Part shown: positions 15,340 to 23,760 of the stretch, one piece after another
Layout of the letters: each line of letters starts with the position of its first letter
Position numbering within the stretch: the first letter of the stretch is position 1
Assembly (NCBI GenBank): GCA_963826475.1
Contig: CAWGXC010000003.1
Location: 620,001 to 684,000, forward strand
Origin: RHKX01 sp963826475
GTDB lineage: Bacteria; Actinomycetota; Thermoleophilia; Solirubrobacterales; 70-9
Length of the DNA stretch: 64,000 nucleotides
Direction: 5' to 3'
Program-made: the position numbers and the translations under genes
Notes under the pieces: generated by a model
Told to the model about the DNA's origin: nothing
Database searches by the model: none
What the model saw: only the letters and a program-made list of their open reading frames with translations

Positions 15340-17169
15340 TCAGGGGTGCGCAACGGTGATCAGCTGGTCGACGGCGACATCGCGTAACAGCGACTTCGCG
15401 CCATCGGCCCAGCGGACGGCGAGCTTGCGGATCAGATCATCCTCGCCGACCCCGAAGTACAGCCGGTAATGGCCCTGTGACTCCCGCGAGTCGTCGCTCT
15501 GGCCGACCCATCCATATTGGGTGCGCTTGCCGGCGCGGACGGCGACGCGGCTGCCGATCGCCTGCAGGTTGCCGCCCGAGCCCAGGAGATCGACCTCGAG
15601 CCAATGGCCGCCGGGCCCGAGGTTGTGTCTGCGGGAGACGTGAGTGCGGCGAGGGAACGGCGAGCTGCCGGTTGCGGTGACCGGGTCACGGAGTCCGTCG
15701 TTGTCGTAATCGAACCAGTTCGTGATGCCCGCTCCGACTGCGTCCTCGTCGTTGATCGCGAGCATCCCGGTTCGCTCGAAGGTCCGGCCCTTGACCCCCT
15801 GAAGCAGCCCTTGCGGAACGAGATCGAGATCGACCCTCCCGTCGTTGTCGTAGTCGACGAAGCTCGCCGCATAGCTCTTGCTCGGAATTCCCATGGCGCT
15901 AAGAGCGACCGCGCGCAGCCTGCCGTTTCGATTGCGCAGCAGCGTGTTGCCGGTCGGGGACACGGCGAGGACGTCGATGTTCCCGTCGGAGTTGTAGTCG
16001 GCGACGGCGAACTGCGTGACCCTCCCGAGTCGCGCGTTTCCGACCACGGTCTGCTGCAGCTGCCAGCCGGCGTCGGTGTAGGCGAACACGCGAATGCCGG
16101 CTGGGTCAGCCGCCAGCAGCTCGGGACGCCGCCCGCGCCCGAGGTTCACCCAGCGATACGTCGTGGCGATCGTGTCCGGAGGGTCGATCGAATCGAACTG
16201 ACCGCGCGAGCGCTGGAGGTAGACCTTCGGCCGGTCGCCCTCACACCCCTCGAAGAGATCGAGCCTGTCGTCGTCGTTGATGTCGATCGCAGCGGCCTGC
16301 CTTCCCCGGCAGACGCCCTTCGTCAAACCGCTTCCCACGGTCGAGTTGACATAACTGAACCCGTTCAGCGCGAGCAGCTCGTCCTGCACCGCCCCGTCGT
16401 AGCCGGGAAGCCTGATGCCGCCGCCGAGCCCGCCGCTGACCGCGAAGACGTCGGTGGCCGCATCCCCGAGCAGATCCGCGAACGCATAGCCATGGCGGTC
16501 GCGGAGCGTCAGCACGAACTGGCTGGTCGTCGCAGGGACCGCGCCCGTTCCGACGCGAATCGAGCTCGGCGGGAGTGAATCGTCGACTGAGACGGAGATC
16601 GGCAGGTCGATGTGCACGGCCTGGATATCGATCCTGGCCCCGGGGGATGCGCTGAAATCCGCAGTCGGTCGCCCAGTCTGGGTCCTGCCGACCTCGACAG
16701 TCCCCCGCTCCGCCCTCAACACGCTGATGGAATCGGCGCCGAAGGTCAGCCGGCCCGAGGCGGCGACGCCGCTGGCGCGCAGGTGGAGGACCCCGGGGCG
16801 GTCCTCCTTCGTCGAATCGGTCGCGTAGACGTAAAGCCCGCTGTCGGCGATCTGGGGCGGTGTCAGGTACTCGAGGCCGGGGAACTGGGGATCGGGGCTC
16901 ATGCCGCTGAAGGCGGCGAGATCGGTGAAGTTCCCGGCATGGTCGTTGACCAGCAGCGAGGAATGGAACTTGTGGTTCGTGGTGAACAGGTCGAGGAAGC
17001 CGTCGCGGTTGTAGTCGGTGACCCCGATGTCGAAGAGCCGCAATCTCGGGATCACGTTTGCGGTGCCGGCGTGTCCCCACCGAGGCGTCGCCGCGTCCGC
17101 CATTGCGGTCGACCCCGCCAGGGCGATCAGCAGGGCACTCATCGCCAGGCGGGTGCGGAGTCCGTTCAC
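15340..17169 (-). CDS. Secreted CRTAC1-type FG-GAP/ASPIC-UnbV protein, copy 1
   Basis: The 609-residue protein has a signal peptide (LAMSALLIALAGSTAMADA). Several FG-GAP/VCBS-like repeats follow, with Asp-rich calcium-type loops: DYNRDGFLDLF, DINDDDRLDLFEG, DYNSDGNIDVLA, DYDNDGRVDLDL and DYDNDGLRDPV. The C-terminal about 90 residues (GGHWLEVDLLGSGGNLQAIG, SQGHYRLYFGVGE, AVRWADG) are an ASPIC/UnbV domain. The fold is a beta-propeller, probably extracellular. It lies 29 bases downstream of a close paralogue, and the pair appears to be one transcription unit. Function is unknown; adhesion or matrix roles are only suggested for the family. Confidence 0.87.
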   Translation of the reverse strand: MNGLRTRLAMSALLIALAGSTAMADAATPRWGHAGTANVIPRLRLFDIGVTDYNRDGFLDLFTTNHKFHSSLLVNDHAGNFTDLAAFSGMSPDPQFPGLEYLTPPQIADSGLYVYATDSTKEDRPGVLHLRASGVAASGRLTFGADSISVLRAERGTVEVGRTQTGRPTADFSASPGARIDIQAVHIDLPISVSVDDSLPPSSIRVGTGAVPATTSQFVLTLRDRHGYAFADLLGDAATDVFAVSGGLGGGIRLPGYDGAVQDELLALNGFSYVNSTVGSGLTKGVCRGRQAAAIDINDDDRLDLFEGCEGDRPKVYLQRSRGQFDSIDPPDTIATTYRWVNLGRGRRPELLAADPAGIRVFAYTDAGWQLQQTVVGNARLGRVTQFAVADYNSDGNIDVLAVSPTGNTLLRNRNGRLRAVALSAMGIPSKSYAASFVDYDNDGRVDLDLVPQGLLQGVKGRTFERTGMLAINDEDAVGAGITNWFDYDNDGLRDPVTATGSSPFPRRTHVSRRHNLGPGGHWLEVDLLGSGGNLQAIGSRVAVRAGKRTQYGWVGQSDDSRESQGHYRLYFGVGEDDLIRKLAVRWADGAKSLLRDVAVDQLITVAHP

Positions 17170-17198
17170 GCGAGGGAATCGATTACGGCTCTGAGGCG

Positions 17199-19073
17199 TC
17201 AGGGCTGAGCGATCGTCAGGAGTTGGTCGGCACGGACGTCCTGCATCCGGGTCATCCTGCCGTCGGGCCAGCGCACCGCGAGTCGGTCAACGGTCGCCGC
17301 TCCGCCGAGCCCGAAGTACAGCCGGTAATGGCCCTGTGAGTGATGGGAGTCATCGTTCTGGCCGACGAACTGGAACTGCTTGCGTCCCCGGTCGGCGATC
17401 GCCACACGGGCGCCGATGGCCTGGCGGTTGCCGGCCGCCCCGGTCAGATCGACCTCCAGCCAGTGCCCACCCGGGCCGAGATTGCGCCGGCGGACGAGCG
17501 ACATGTTCTTGGCGAACTCGGCGTTGCCGAAGGCGATCACCGGGTCGCGCAGCCCATCGTTGTCCGCATCGAGCCAGGTGGTCAGCGCCGAGCCCGCGGT
17601 CTTGCCGACCGCCAGCTCACCGGCCCGCTTGTAGCGGCCGCCCGCGCTTCCCCTGTAGAGGCCCTGCGGGACCAGGTCGAGGTCCCCCCTGCCGTCGTTG
17701 TCGTAGTCGACGAAGCTCGCCGCGAGGCTGCGCTTCGGCAGCCCGACGCGGCTCAGCGGAACCTCACGCAATCGGCCCTTGGCGTTGCGCAGCAGCGTGT
17801 TGCCGGTTCTCGCGACCGCGAGAACATCGAGCATCCCGTCGGAGTTGAAGTCGTCGAGGGCGAACTGCAGGACCGACCCATGTTTGGCGTTGTCGTCGAC
17901 CACCTGAACCGTCTTCCAGCCCTTCGAGGTCTCCTGGTAGACGTGGATCCCGTTCTTCTGAGCCGCAAGCAGCTCGGGCTTACGACCCCCGAGATTCGTC
18001 CAGCGATAGTTCTTGGCGATCGGCACCGAGCGGTCGGCGGTCCGGAACTGACCCGGCGAGGTCTGCATGAAGACCTTCGGAGGCTCCCCCTCACACGATT
18101 CGAAGAGGTCGAGCAGGCCGTTCGCGTCGATGTCGATGGCCGCGGTCTGGCGCGCACGGCAGGTGCCCTTGAGGAGGCCGCTGCCGGAGGTCTGATCGGT
18201 GTATCCGCCGTTGGCGCGCACGTAGAGCTGATCCTTGATGCGCCCGGCGTAGTCGGGCAGGTTGATCTGTCCGCCCAGACCTCCGCTCACCATGAAGATG
18301 TCCGTGGCGGCATCGCCTCCGAGATCGGCGAACGCGAAGCCGTGCCTGTCGAGCAGGCTGAGAACGAACCGCCGGGTGGACGCGACCACCCCGAGCGTCC
18401 CGACGCGCACCTGAGCCGGCTGGAGCTGGCCGATCGGCAGCGGGAGGTCGACGGGGAGCGTTCCGCGGAACGAGACCGAGACCGGGAGATCGATGTGATC
18501 GACGCGTATGTCGATCACCGAACCGGGCCTCGCGTCGAAGTCGATCACGGGCCGCCTGTCCTGATTGCGGCTGGTCCGAACTGTCACGTTCTCCCTGCGG
18601 AACGCAGTCGCCGTGTCGGACTCGAAGACGAGCGTGCCGGAGCCCTGCGCGCCGACGGAGCGGACATGCAGCACGCCCGGAAGCTTCTCCTTCGAGGAGT
18701 CCGTGTACCAGAGGTAGATCGCCGGATCGTCCATGCTCGGGGCCCTCAGATACTCGAGACCCGGGAAGCCCGGCGAGGGGCTGAGCCCCGCGTTCGAGAA
18801 CTGGTCGGTGAAGTTCCCGCTGCCGTCGTTTCCGAGCAGCGTGGCCCGCGCCTTGTGGTTCGTCGAGAAGAGGTCGAGGTTGCCATCGCCGTCGTAGTCG
18901 GTCGCACCGATGTCGAAGAGGCGCTTCTGCGGCAGATCGGCCTGCCCGGCCGGGCCGAAGCTGGCGGCCTGCGCCGTCGCGGCCGCCAGCCCGCAGGCCG
19001 TCGTCACCACCGCCAGCACGGCCACCTCGCGCAGCCTGCCGCCGCGCCGATTTCTTTCCGCTCGGATCCTCAT
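17199..19073 (-). CDS. Secreted CRTAC1-type FG-GAP/ASPIC-UnbV protein, copy 2
   Basis: The 624-residue protein is a clear full-length paralogue of its downstream neighbour. It has a basic N terminus and a hydrophobic AVLAVVTTACGLAAATAQA signal. The Asp-loop repeats recur (DYDGDGNLDLFSTNH, DIDANGLLDLFESCEG, DFNSDGMLDVLAVA, DYDNDGRGDLDLVPQG, DADNDGLRDPV), followed by the ASPIC/UnbV end (GGHWLEVDLTGAAGNRQAIG, GHYRLYFGLGG). It is the first gene of the pair. The order and content of blocks are nearly the same in both copies, so this is a tandem duplication that has since diverged. Confidence 0.87.
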   Translation of the reverse strand: MRIRAERNRRGGRLREVAVLAVVTTACGLAAATAQAASFGPAGQADLPQKRLFDIGATDYDGDGNLDLFSTNHKARATLLGNDGSGNFTDQFSNAGLSPSPGFPGLEYLRAPSMDDPAIYLWYTDSSKEKLPGVLHVRSVGAQGSGTLVFESDTATAFRRENVTVRTSRNQDRRPVIDFDARPGSVIDIRVDHIDLPVSVSFRGTLPVDLPLPIGQLQPAQVRVGTLGVVASTRRFVLSLLDRHGFAFADLGGDAATDIFMVSGGLGGQINLPDYAGRIKDQLYVRANGGYTDQTSGSGLLKGTCRARQTAAIDIDANGLLDLFESCEGEPPKVFMQTSPGQFRTADRSVPIAKNYRWTNLGGRKPELLAAQKNGIHVYQETSKGWKTVQVVDDNAKHGSVLQFALDDFNSDGMLDVLAVARTGNTLLRNAKGRLREVPLSRVGLPKRSLAASFVDYDNDGRGDLDLVPQGLYRGSAGGRYKRAGELAVGKTAGSALTTWLDADNDGLRDPVIAFGNAEFAKNMSLVRRRNLGPGGHWLEVDLTGAAGNRQAIGARVAIADRGRKQFQFVGQNDDSHHSQGHYRLYFGLGGAATVDRLAVRWPDGRMTRMQDVRADQLLTIAQP

Positions 19074-19179
19074 GAGACGGAGCCAGCTCGCCCCGCCGAG
19101 CAGCTTAGATCAGGGGGCTTCCCTCCCGTGCGGCTATGGTCGGACGGAGACCCCAGACAACCGGCCGTAGGAGCGCGAG

Positions 19180-19899
19180 ATGAGTGAAGAGCAAGCAACG
19201 GATTACTCGGACCTGCGTGCGTTGTTCATCAACTGCACGCTCAAGCGGAGCCCGGAGCGCTCCAACACGCAGGGTCTGGTCGACATCTCGGCGGGCATCA
19301 TGCGTACTAACGGCATCGAGGTCGAGGAGTTGCGGGCGATCGATCACGACATCGCCACCGGGGTCTGGCCGGACATGACCGAGCATGGCTGGGACGTCGA
19401 TGAATGGCCGGCCATCTCCGAGCGGGTCATGGCCGCCGACATCCTGGTGATCGCGACGCCGATCTGGCTCGGCGAGAAGTCCTCGGTCTGCAATCGCGTG
19501 ATCGAGCGCCTCTACGGCAACTCGGGCATTCTCAACGAGGCCGGCCAGTACGCCTACTACGGGCGCGCCGGCGGCTGTCTCGTGACCGGCAACGAGGACG
19601 GCATCAAGCATTGTGCGATGAACGTCCTGTACTCCCTCCAGCACCTCGGCTACGTCGTCCCTCCGCAGGCCGACGCCGGCTGGATCGGCGAGGTCGGCCC
19701 GGGCGCCTCCTACCTCGACGAGGATTCGGGCGGACCGGAGAACGATTTCACCAACCGGAACACGACCTTCATGACCTGGAACCTGATCCACATGGCGCGG
19801 ATGCTGAAGGACGCCGGTGGAATTCCGGCTCACGGGAACCAGCGCTCGGAGTGGGACGCGGGCTGCCGGTTCGACTTCCCCAACCCCGAGCACAGGTAG
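19180..19899 (+). CDS. Flavodoxin-like NADPH-dependent FMN reductase family protein
   Basis: The 239-residue protein shows the flavodoxin-like start ALFINCTLKRSPERSNTQGL, where the phosphate of FMN binds. ILVIATPIWLGEKSSVCNRVIERLYG and AGGCLVTGNEDGIKHCAMN follow, matching the FMN_red family. Substrate and partner are not readable. A GGAGCGCGAG stretch precedes the ATG. It is transcribed away from the FG-GAP pair and converges tightly on yqgE. Confidence 0.85.
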   Translation: MSEEQATDYSDLRALFINCTLKRSPERSNTQGLVDISAGIMRTNGIEVEELRAIDHDIATGVWPDMTEHGWDVDEWPAISERVMAADILVIATPIWLGEKSSVCNRVIERLYGNSGILNEAGQYAYYGRAGGCLVTGNEDGIKHCAMNVLYSLQHLGYVVPPQADAGWIGEVGPGASYLDEDSGGPENDFTNRNTTFMTWNLIHMARMLKDAGGIPAHGNQRSEWDAGCRFDFPNPEHR

Positions 19900-19910
19900 C
19901 GGGCCCGCAC

Positions 19911-20453
19911 TCAGTTGAGGCTTGGGTCCTCCGGCATGCGGGCGACGAGCGCGTACTGACCGCCCTTGCGTTCGAGGACGTCGCTCCACAGCGCCGCGGG
20001 GTCGTCGGGGAACAGCTCGGGCGGGATCGGCGGCTCGACGATCCACGCCTCTTCGTCGACCTCGGCCTCGAGCTGTCCGGGGCCCCAGCCGGAGAAGCCC
20101 GCATAGACGCGCCCTCGCCGGACGGCGCCCGGGAGCTCATCCAGGTCCGTGGCGGCCGAGACGAGCCCCACGTCGGCGACCACGATCCAAGCTGCCTTCG
20201 CGGTGTCGGAGAACTCCCCGAGGACGACGAGCGCCTCGGGTTGCACGGGTCCGCCGACGAAGACCGGCTCCTCCACCGCGATCTCCGATAGCTCGGGCAG
20301 GACCTCCGACACCTCGGCGTCGGCGGGGCGATTCAGGACGATTCCCATGGCCCCGTCATCGCCGTGCTCGGTGATCAACACGACGGTGCGGGCGAAGTTC
20401 GGATCATCGAGGGCCGGTGATGCGATCAGGAGCTTGCCGCGGAGGGAGTCCAT
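19911..20453 (-). CDS. YqgE/AlgH family protein (UPF0301)
   Basis: The 180-residue protein has the family landmarks LRGKLLIASPALDDPNFARTVV, GAMGIVLNRPAD, PVFVGGPVQPEALVVL and YAGFSGWGPGQLEAEV. These cover the whole length of the family. Members are widespread but their biochemical function is not known. It diverges from the thioredoxin gene with about 70 bases between starts. Confidence 0.92.
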   Translation of the reverse strand: MDSLRGKLLIASPALDDPNFARTVVLITEHGDDGAMGIVLNRPADAEVSEVLPELSEIAVEEPVFVGGPVQPEALVVLGEFSDTAKAAWIVVADVGLVSAATDLDELPGAVRRGRVYAGFSGWGPGQLEAEVDEEAWIVEPPIPPELFPDDPAALWSDVLERKGGQYALVARMPEDPSLN

Positions 20454-20526
20454 CGGCGCTTGAGGCTAGCGCCCGGGCGGGCTCGGGTCGTGGGGCCCCC
20501 GGATGGCGCTCTCTAAGCTCCCTGCC

Positions 20527-21288
20527 ATGGTTCACGATGTAGCGCAGGAAGATTTCGAACGCGACGTGCTTCAACGCTCGCATGAGGTCCCGGTCGTCGT
20601 CGACTTCTGGGCCGAGTGGTGTGGGCCGTGCCGCCAGCTCGGGCCCGTGCTGGAGGCCGAGGCAGCGAAGCGCGACGGGTCTCTCGAGCTGGCCAAGGTG
20701 GACGTCGACTCGGCTCAGCAACTCGCTGCGAGCTTCGGCATCCAGGGAATCCCCGCCGTGAAGGCGTTCAAGGACGGCGAGGTCGCCGCCGAGTTCACCG
20801 GCAACATGCCACCTGCCAAGGTCAAGGAGTTCTTCGACGGCCTCGTTCCCTCCGAGGTCGAGGCCCTCGCCGCGGCCGGTGACGAGGAGTCGCTGCGCCG
20901 TGCCCTGGAGATCGATCCGCTCGCAACCGCCGCCGCGATCAAGCTCGCTCGCCTGCTGATCGCCCGCGACGAGGACGATCAGGCAGCCGAGCTCCTCCGG
21001 CCATTCGAGACGGATTTCATCGCTGCCGGAATCGTCGCCGGCATCGAGCTCGAGTCCGAGGAGGGTGAGGGCGACGTACCCGAGGAGGTCTCCCCCGCCC
21101 TGGCCGCATGGGACGAGGGCGATCATGAATCCGCCCTCGAGCAGCTGCAAGCCGCGATCGCTGCGTCCACGGACCCGCAGCGGACCGACCGCCTTCGGAA
21201 GATGATGGTCGCGATCTTCACGGAGCTCGGCCCCGAGAGCGACCTCGCGCGTCAGCACCGACGGCGCCTGGCACTCGCCATCAGCTAG
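20527..21288 (+). CDS. Thioredoxin-domain protein with TPR-like tail (YbbN/CnoX-like)
   Basis: The first 105 residues are a thioredoxin fold with the active site WAEWCGPCRQL and the cis-proline segment IQGIPAVKAFKDG. The C-terminal half is helical and acidic with TPR-like units (ALEIDPLATAAAIKLARLLI, ALAAWDEGDHESALEQLQAAI), as in the chaperone-redox protein YbbN. I start at ATG 20527 (MVHDVAQEDFERDV), eight codons inside the longest frame. It is followed at 17 bases by ccdA, so a shared disulfide/thiol role is likely. Confidence 0.88.
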   Translation: MVHDVAQEDFERDVLQRSHEVPVVVDFWAEWCGPCRQLGPVLEAEAAKRDGSLELAKVDVDSAQQLAASFGIQGIPAVKAFKDGEVAAEFTGNMPPAKVKEFFDGLVPSEVEALAAAGDEESLRRALEIDPLATAAAIKLARLLIARDEDDQAAELLRPFETDFIAAGIVAGIELESEEGEGDVPEEVSPALAAWDEGDHESALEQLQAAIAASTDPQRTDRLRKMMVAIFTELGPESDLARQHRRRLALAIS

Positions 21289-21304
21289 GACCTGGGGGCG
21301 CCCT

Positions 21305-22045
21305 GTGCCGGAGATCGGTGGAGTCGGACTGCTGACGGCCCTCTTCGCGGGCGCCATCTCCTTCTTCTCACCGTGCGTGCTGCCCCTGGTGCCGGGCTAC
21401 CTCTCGGCCGTCACCGGAATCGCTCCTTCAGAGCTTGAGCGCGCGAGCTGGCGCACGGTCATCCCGCCGGCGCTGATCTTCATCGCCAGCTTCTCGGCCA
21501 TCTTCATCCTGCTCGGCCTCTCTGCGGTAGGCGTCAGCCAGAGCCTGCGCTCCCATCAGGACACGCTCGAGAAGGTCGCCGGCGTGATGATCACCGCTCT
21601 CGGCGTCCTCTTCGTCGCATCGTTGTTCGTCAACCGCCTCAATCGCGAGTGGCACGCGGATGCGCTGATCGAGCGCGCCGGCAGCGGCGGGCCAGTGCTC
21701 GTCGGGGCCGCCTTCGCGGTTGCCTGGACGCCGTGCGTCGGACCGACCCTCGGCGCGATCTCCACGCTCGCCGCGACGTCGGGCTCCGTCGTGCAGGGAG
21801 CGATCATGCTCGCCGTCTACTGCGCCGGGCTGGGGATCCCGTTCCTCCTCACCGCGATCGCCTTCTCGCGGATGACGACGGCCTTCACCTTCGTCAAGCG
21901 TCACTACGCGGTGATCATGGCCACCGGCGGCGTCGTCCTGATCGCGATGGGTGTCCTCGTCTTCACCGGAGAGTTCACCCGCCTGAACATCGAGCTTCAG
22001 CGCGACATGCAGGACATCGGAATCAATTTCTTCAACGAGGTCTGA
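21305..22045 (+). CDS. ccdA: CcdA/DsbD-like cytochrome c biogenesis membrane protein
   Basis: This 246-residue protein carries six hydrophobic segments and the paired redox cysteines of CcdA: FFSPCVLPLVPGYL near residue 22 and AWTPCVGPTLG near 140. Such proteins move electrons from cytoplasmic thioredoxin across the membrane to extracellular thiol pathways. The upstream neighbour is a thioredoxin-domain protein, which fits that role. It uses a GTG start. A strong hairpin follows the stop. Confidence 0.92.
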   Translation: MPEIGGVGLLTALFAGAISFFSPCVLPLVPGYLSAVTGIAPSELERASWRTVIPPALIFIASFSAIFILLGLSAVGVSQSLRSHQDTLEKVAGVMITALGVLFVASLFVNRLNREWHADALIERAGSGGPVLVGAAFAVAWTPCVGPTLGAISTLAATSGSVVQGAIMLAVYCAGLGIPFLLTAIAFSRMTTAFTFVKRHYAVIMATGGVVLIAMGVLVFTGEFTRLNIELQRDMQDIGINFFNEV

Positions 22046-22051
22046 AGGCGG

Positions 22052-22069
22052 GCGGGGCTCCCGCCCCGC
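22052..22069. terminator. Hairpin between convergent ccdA and small hypothetical gene
   Basis: Perfect 7-bp arms GCGGGGC and GCCCCGC enclose a 4-base loop, seven bases after the ccdA stop and ten before the stop of the opposing gene. The symmetry lets it serve both strands. No T-run follows, so it would be a GC-type hairpin terminator at most. Confidence 0.5.
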
Positions 22070-22078
22070 TGTCGCACC

Positions 22079-22360
22079 TCAGTTGAGCTCTGCCGGGACC
22101 GCGACCTCGATCGGGGTGCCGATCGCCTCGACTTCCTCGATCCCGGAGTCGTTCTCCAGATCGCGGGCACAGACGATCCGGAAGCGGCCGGTGCCGATCT
22201 CCGGATCTGGAACGACGGGGAGCCCGCGAATCTCCTCCCACCCGAGCCGCTCGACCTCGAAGGGGTTCATCCGCACCTCAGCCGCCGGAAAGGGGCAACC
22301 GGAGTTGTGCTGGTCGATCGCCTTCGAGATGGCTTCGAGGTTCTTGGCCTCAGGACCCAC
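22079..22360 (-). CDS. Small protein of unknown function
   Basis: The 93-residue frame starts at GTG 22360 (GPEAKNLEAISKAIDQHNSG). It is acidic, with NPFEVERLGWEEIRGLPVV and IEEVEAIGTPIEV blocks. The DPEIGTGRFRIVC segment and a single cysteine pair suggest a compact soluble fold. I do not recognise a family. The much longer open frame upstream is antisense to dinB and has shadow composition, so I keep only this part. The coding call rests on codon pattern and on filling the gap between ccdA and the dinB promoter. Confidence 0.55.
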   Translation of the reverse strand: MGPEAKNLEAISKAIDQHNSGCPFPAAEVRMNPFEVERLGWEEIRGLPVVPDPEIGTGRFRIVCARDLENDSGIEEVEAIGTPIEVAVPAELN

Positions 22361-22434
22361 GCCTTGAAGGTAGCAAGGCCGACCATGTCGAGATCGCCGG
22401 TGCCGAGGCATCACCGACTGCGTGCTGTCGTCTC

Positions 22435-22456
22435 CTTGGTACCCGGGAGTACCAAG
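22435..22456. promoter_or_regulatory. Perfect 8-bp inverted repeat in the dinB / small-gene divergent region
   Basis: Arms CTTGGTAC and GTACCAAG are separated by six bases. The site is about 75 bases before the minus-strand small gene and 160 bases before dinB. The intergenic region is 255 bases with no other gene seen. The symmetry and spacing suit a dimeric repressor. It does not resemble a LexA box as I know it (GAAC-type half-sites). Confidence 0.45.
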
Positions 22457-22615
22457 CACCCGCCGCGATGCCGTCGACGTCTCCTGGCTAAGGGTTGAGC
22501 GCCGGCTCGGCGGCTTCCGCGAACGCGTGCACCCGGGGGAGGCCGATTTCATGACCCCGGCGCCGACCGGGCGAGGTCCCGCCCCCGTCCGCGCCGGGTC
22601 GTACCATCCGGATTC

Positions 22616-23752
22616 GTGGGAAGCGAACGCCTGTACGGGGATCCATCGACCTGGGAGCGCGCCGTCGCACATGTCGACATGGATGCTTTTTACGTTTCCG
22701 TGGAGCTGCTGGACCGGCCGGAGCTCCGCGGCAAGCCGGTGATCGTCGGGCCGATGGACCCGAACTCGCGCGGCGTCGTGATGACGGCGTCGTACGAGGC
22801 GCGCAAGTTCGGGGTGCACTCGGCTCTGCCGATCGCCGTCGCTCGCAGGCGCTGCCCTCAGGCCGTGTTGATTCCGCGAGACATGGCCAAGTACAAGGAA
22901 GCCTCCGAGAAGGTGATGGCGGTCTTTCACCAGTACAGCTCGCTGGTCGAGGTCGTCGGCCTCGACGAGGCCTACATCGACCTCAGCGACTCCCCCGCTC
23001 CCAAGGCACGGGCCCGGCAGATCAAGCGGGAGGTGCTCGCGAGGACGGGGCTGACGTGCTCGATCGGCCTCGGACCGAATCGGCTGATCGCGAAGATCGC
23101 CTCCGACCTCGACAAGCCGGACGGCCTCTGCGTCCTGCCCCGCGAGCGCTTCCTCGAAGTGATCGGGGACAAGCCGGCGCGGATCATCCCGGGCGTCGGG
23201 CCGCGGACGGAGGAGCGCCTGCTCGCCGCCGGCCTGCGCACCGTCTCCGAGCTCGCGGCGGCGGAGATCAGGAGCCTGGCGGGAATACTCGGACCCAACC
23301 ACGCGGAGGGGCTGAAGCGTCGTGCGTCCGGCTATGGGAGCAGCGAGGTCGCGGTGGAGCGCGAGCGCAAGTCCGAGAGTCGTGAGCGGACGTTCCTGAT
23401 CGACGAAGCCGACCCCGACGTGATGCGCGCTGAGATCGATTCGATGGCCCGGACCGTCGCCACCCACCTGGGCGAGCAGGGCATCCGAGGCCGAACGGTG
23501 ACGCTGAAGATCCGCCTCGCTCCCTTTCGGACGTTCACACGCTCGCGCACGCTGCCCGAGGCCACTCGCGAGCCCGATGTCGTCGCGGCCGCGGCGAGCG
23601 AGCTCTTCGAGGCGTTCGAGCGCGACGCCCCCGTGCGGCTGCTCGGCGTCGGCGTCTCCAATCTGAGCCGCGAGGGCGAGACGACTGCGGGCCCCGCCCC
23701 CGATCGCCGAAAGGCGGCGGGGACGGGGCCCGAACAGCTGCTCTTGGCCTAG
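22616..23752 (+). CDS. dinB: DNA polymerase IV (Y family)
   Basis: Error-prone translesion polymerase, 378 residues. HVDMDAFYVSVE carries the first catalytic aspartate, and VVGLDEAYIDLS the Asp-Glu pair. TCSIGLGPNRLIAKIASDLDKPDGL and IPGVGPRTEERLLAAGL (helix-hairpin-helix in the thumb) follow in order, then a little-finger domain with VTLKIRLAPFRTFTRSRTL. The C terminus ends QLLLA, reminiscent of a clamp-binding peptide. The GTG start fits the N-terminal motif. The 3' end contains a strong hairpin that overlaps the coding sequence. Confidence 0.95.
   Translation: MGSERLYGDPSTWERAVAHVDMDAFYVSVELLDRPELRGKPVIVGPMDPNSRGVVMTASYEARKFGVHSALPIAVARRRCPQAVLIPRDMAKYKEASEKVMAVFHQYSSLVEVVGLDEAYIDLSDSPAPKARARQIKREVLARTGLTCSIGLGPNRLIAKIASDLDKPDGLCVLPRERFLEVIGDKPARIIPGVGPRTEERLLAAGLRTVSELAAAEIRSLAGILGPNHAEGLKRRASGYGSSEVAVERERKSESRERTFLIDEADPDVMRAEIDSMARTVATHLGEQGIRGRTVTLKIRLAPFRTFTRSRTLPEATREPDVVAAAASELFEAFERDAPVRLLGVGVSNLSREGETTAGPAPDRRKAAGTGPEQLLLA
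23688..23732. terminator. Strong GAAA-capped hairpin inside the 3' end of dinB
   Basis: Outer arms CGGGCCCCG and CGGGGCCCG pair perfectly. Inside them a C-run/G-run and then CGCC-GAAA-GGCG close with a GNRA tetraloop. It ends 18 bases before the dinB stop and 28 before the stop of the convergent RlpA-like gene. It could act as a bidirectional transcription terminator or an mRNA 3'-end stabiliser that the gene end has absorbed. No U-tract is present. Confidence 0.5.
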
Positions 23753-23760
23753 TTCGCCGT

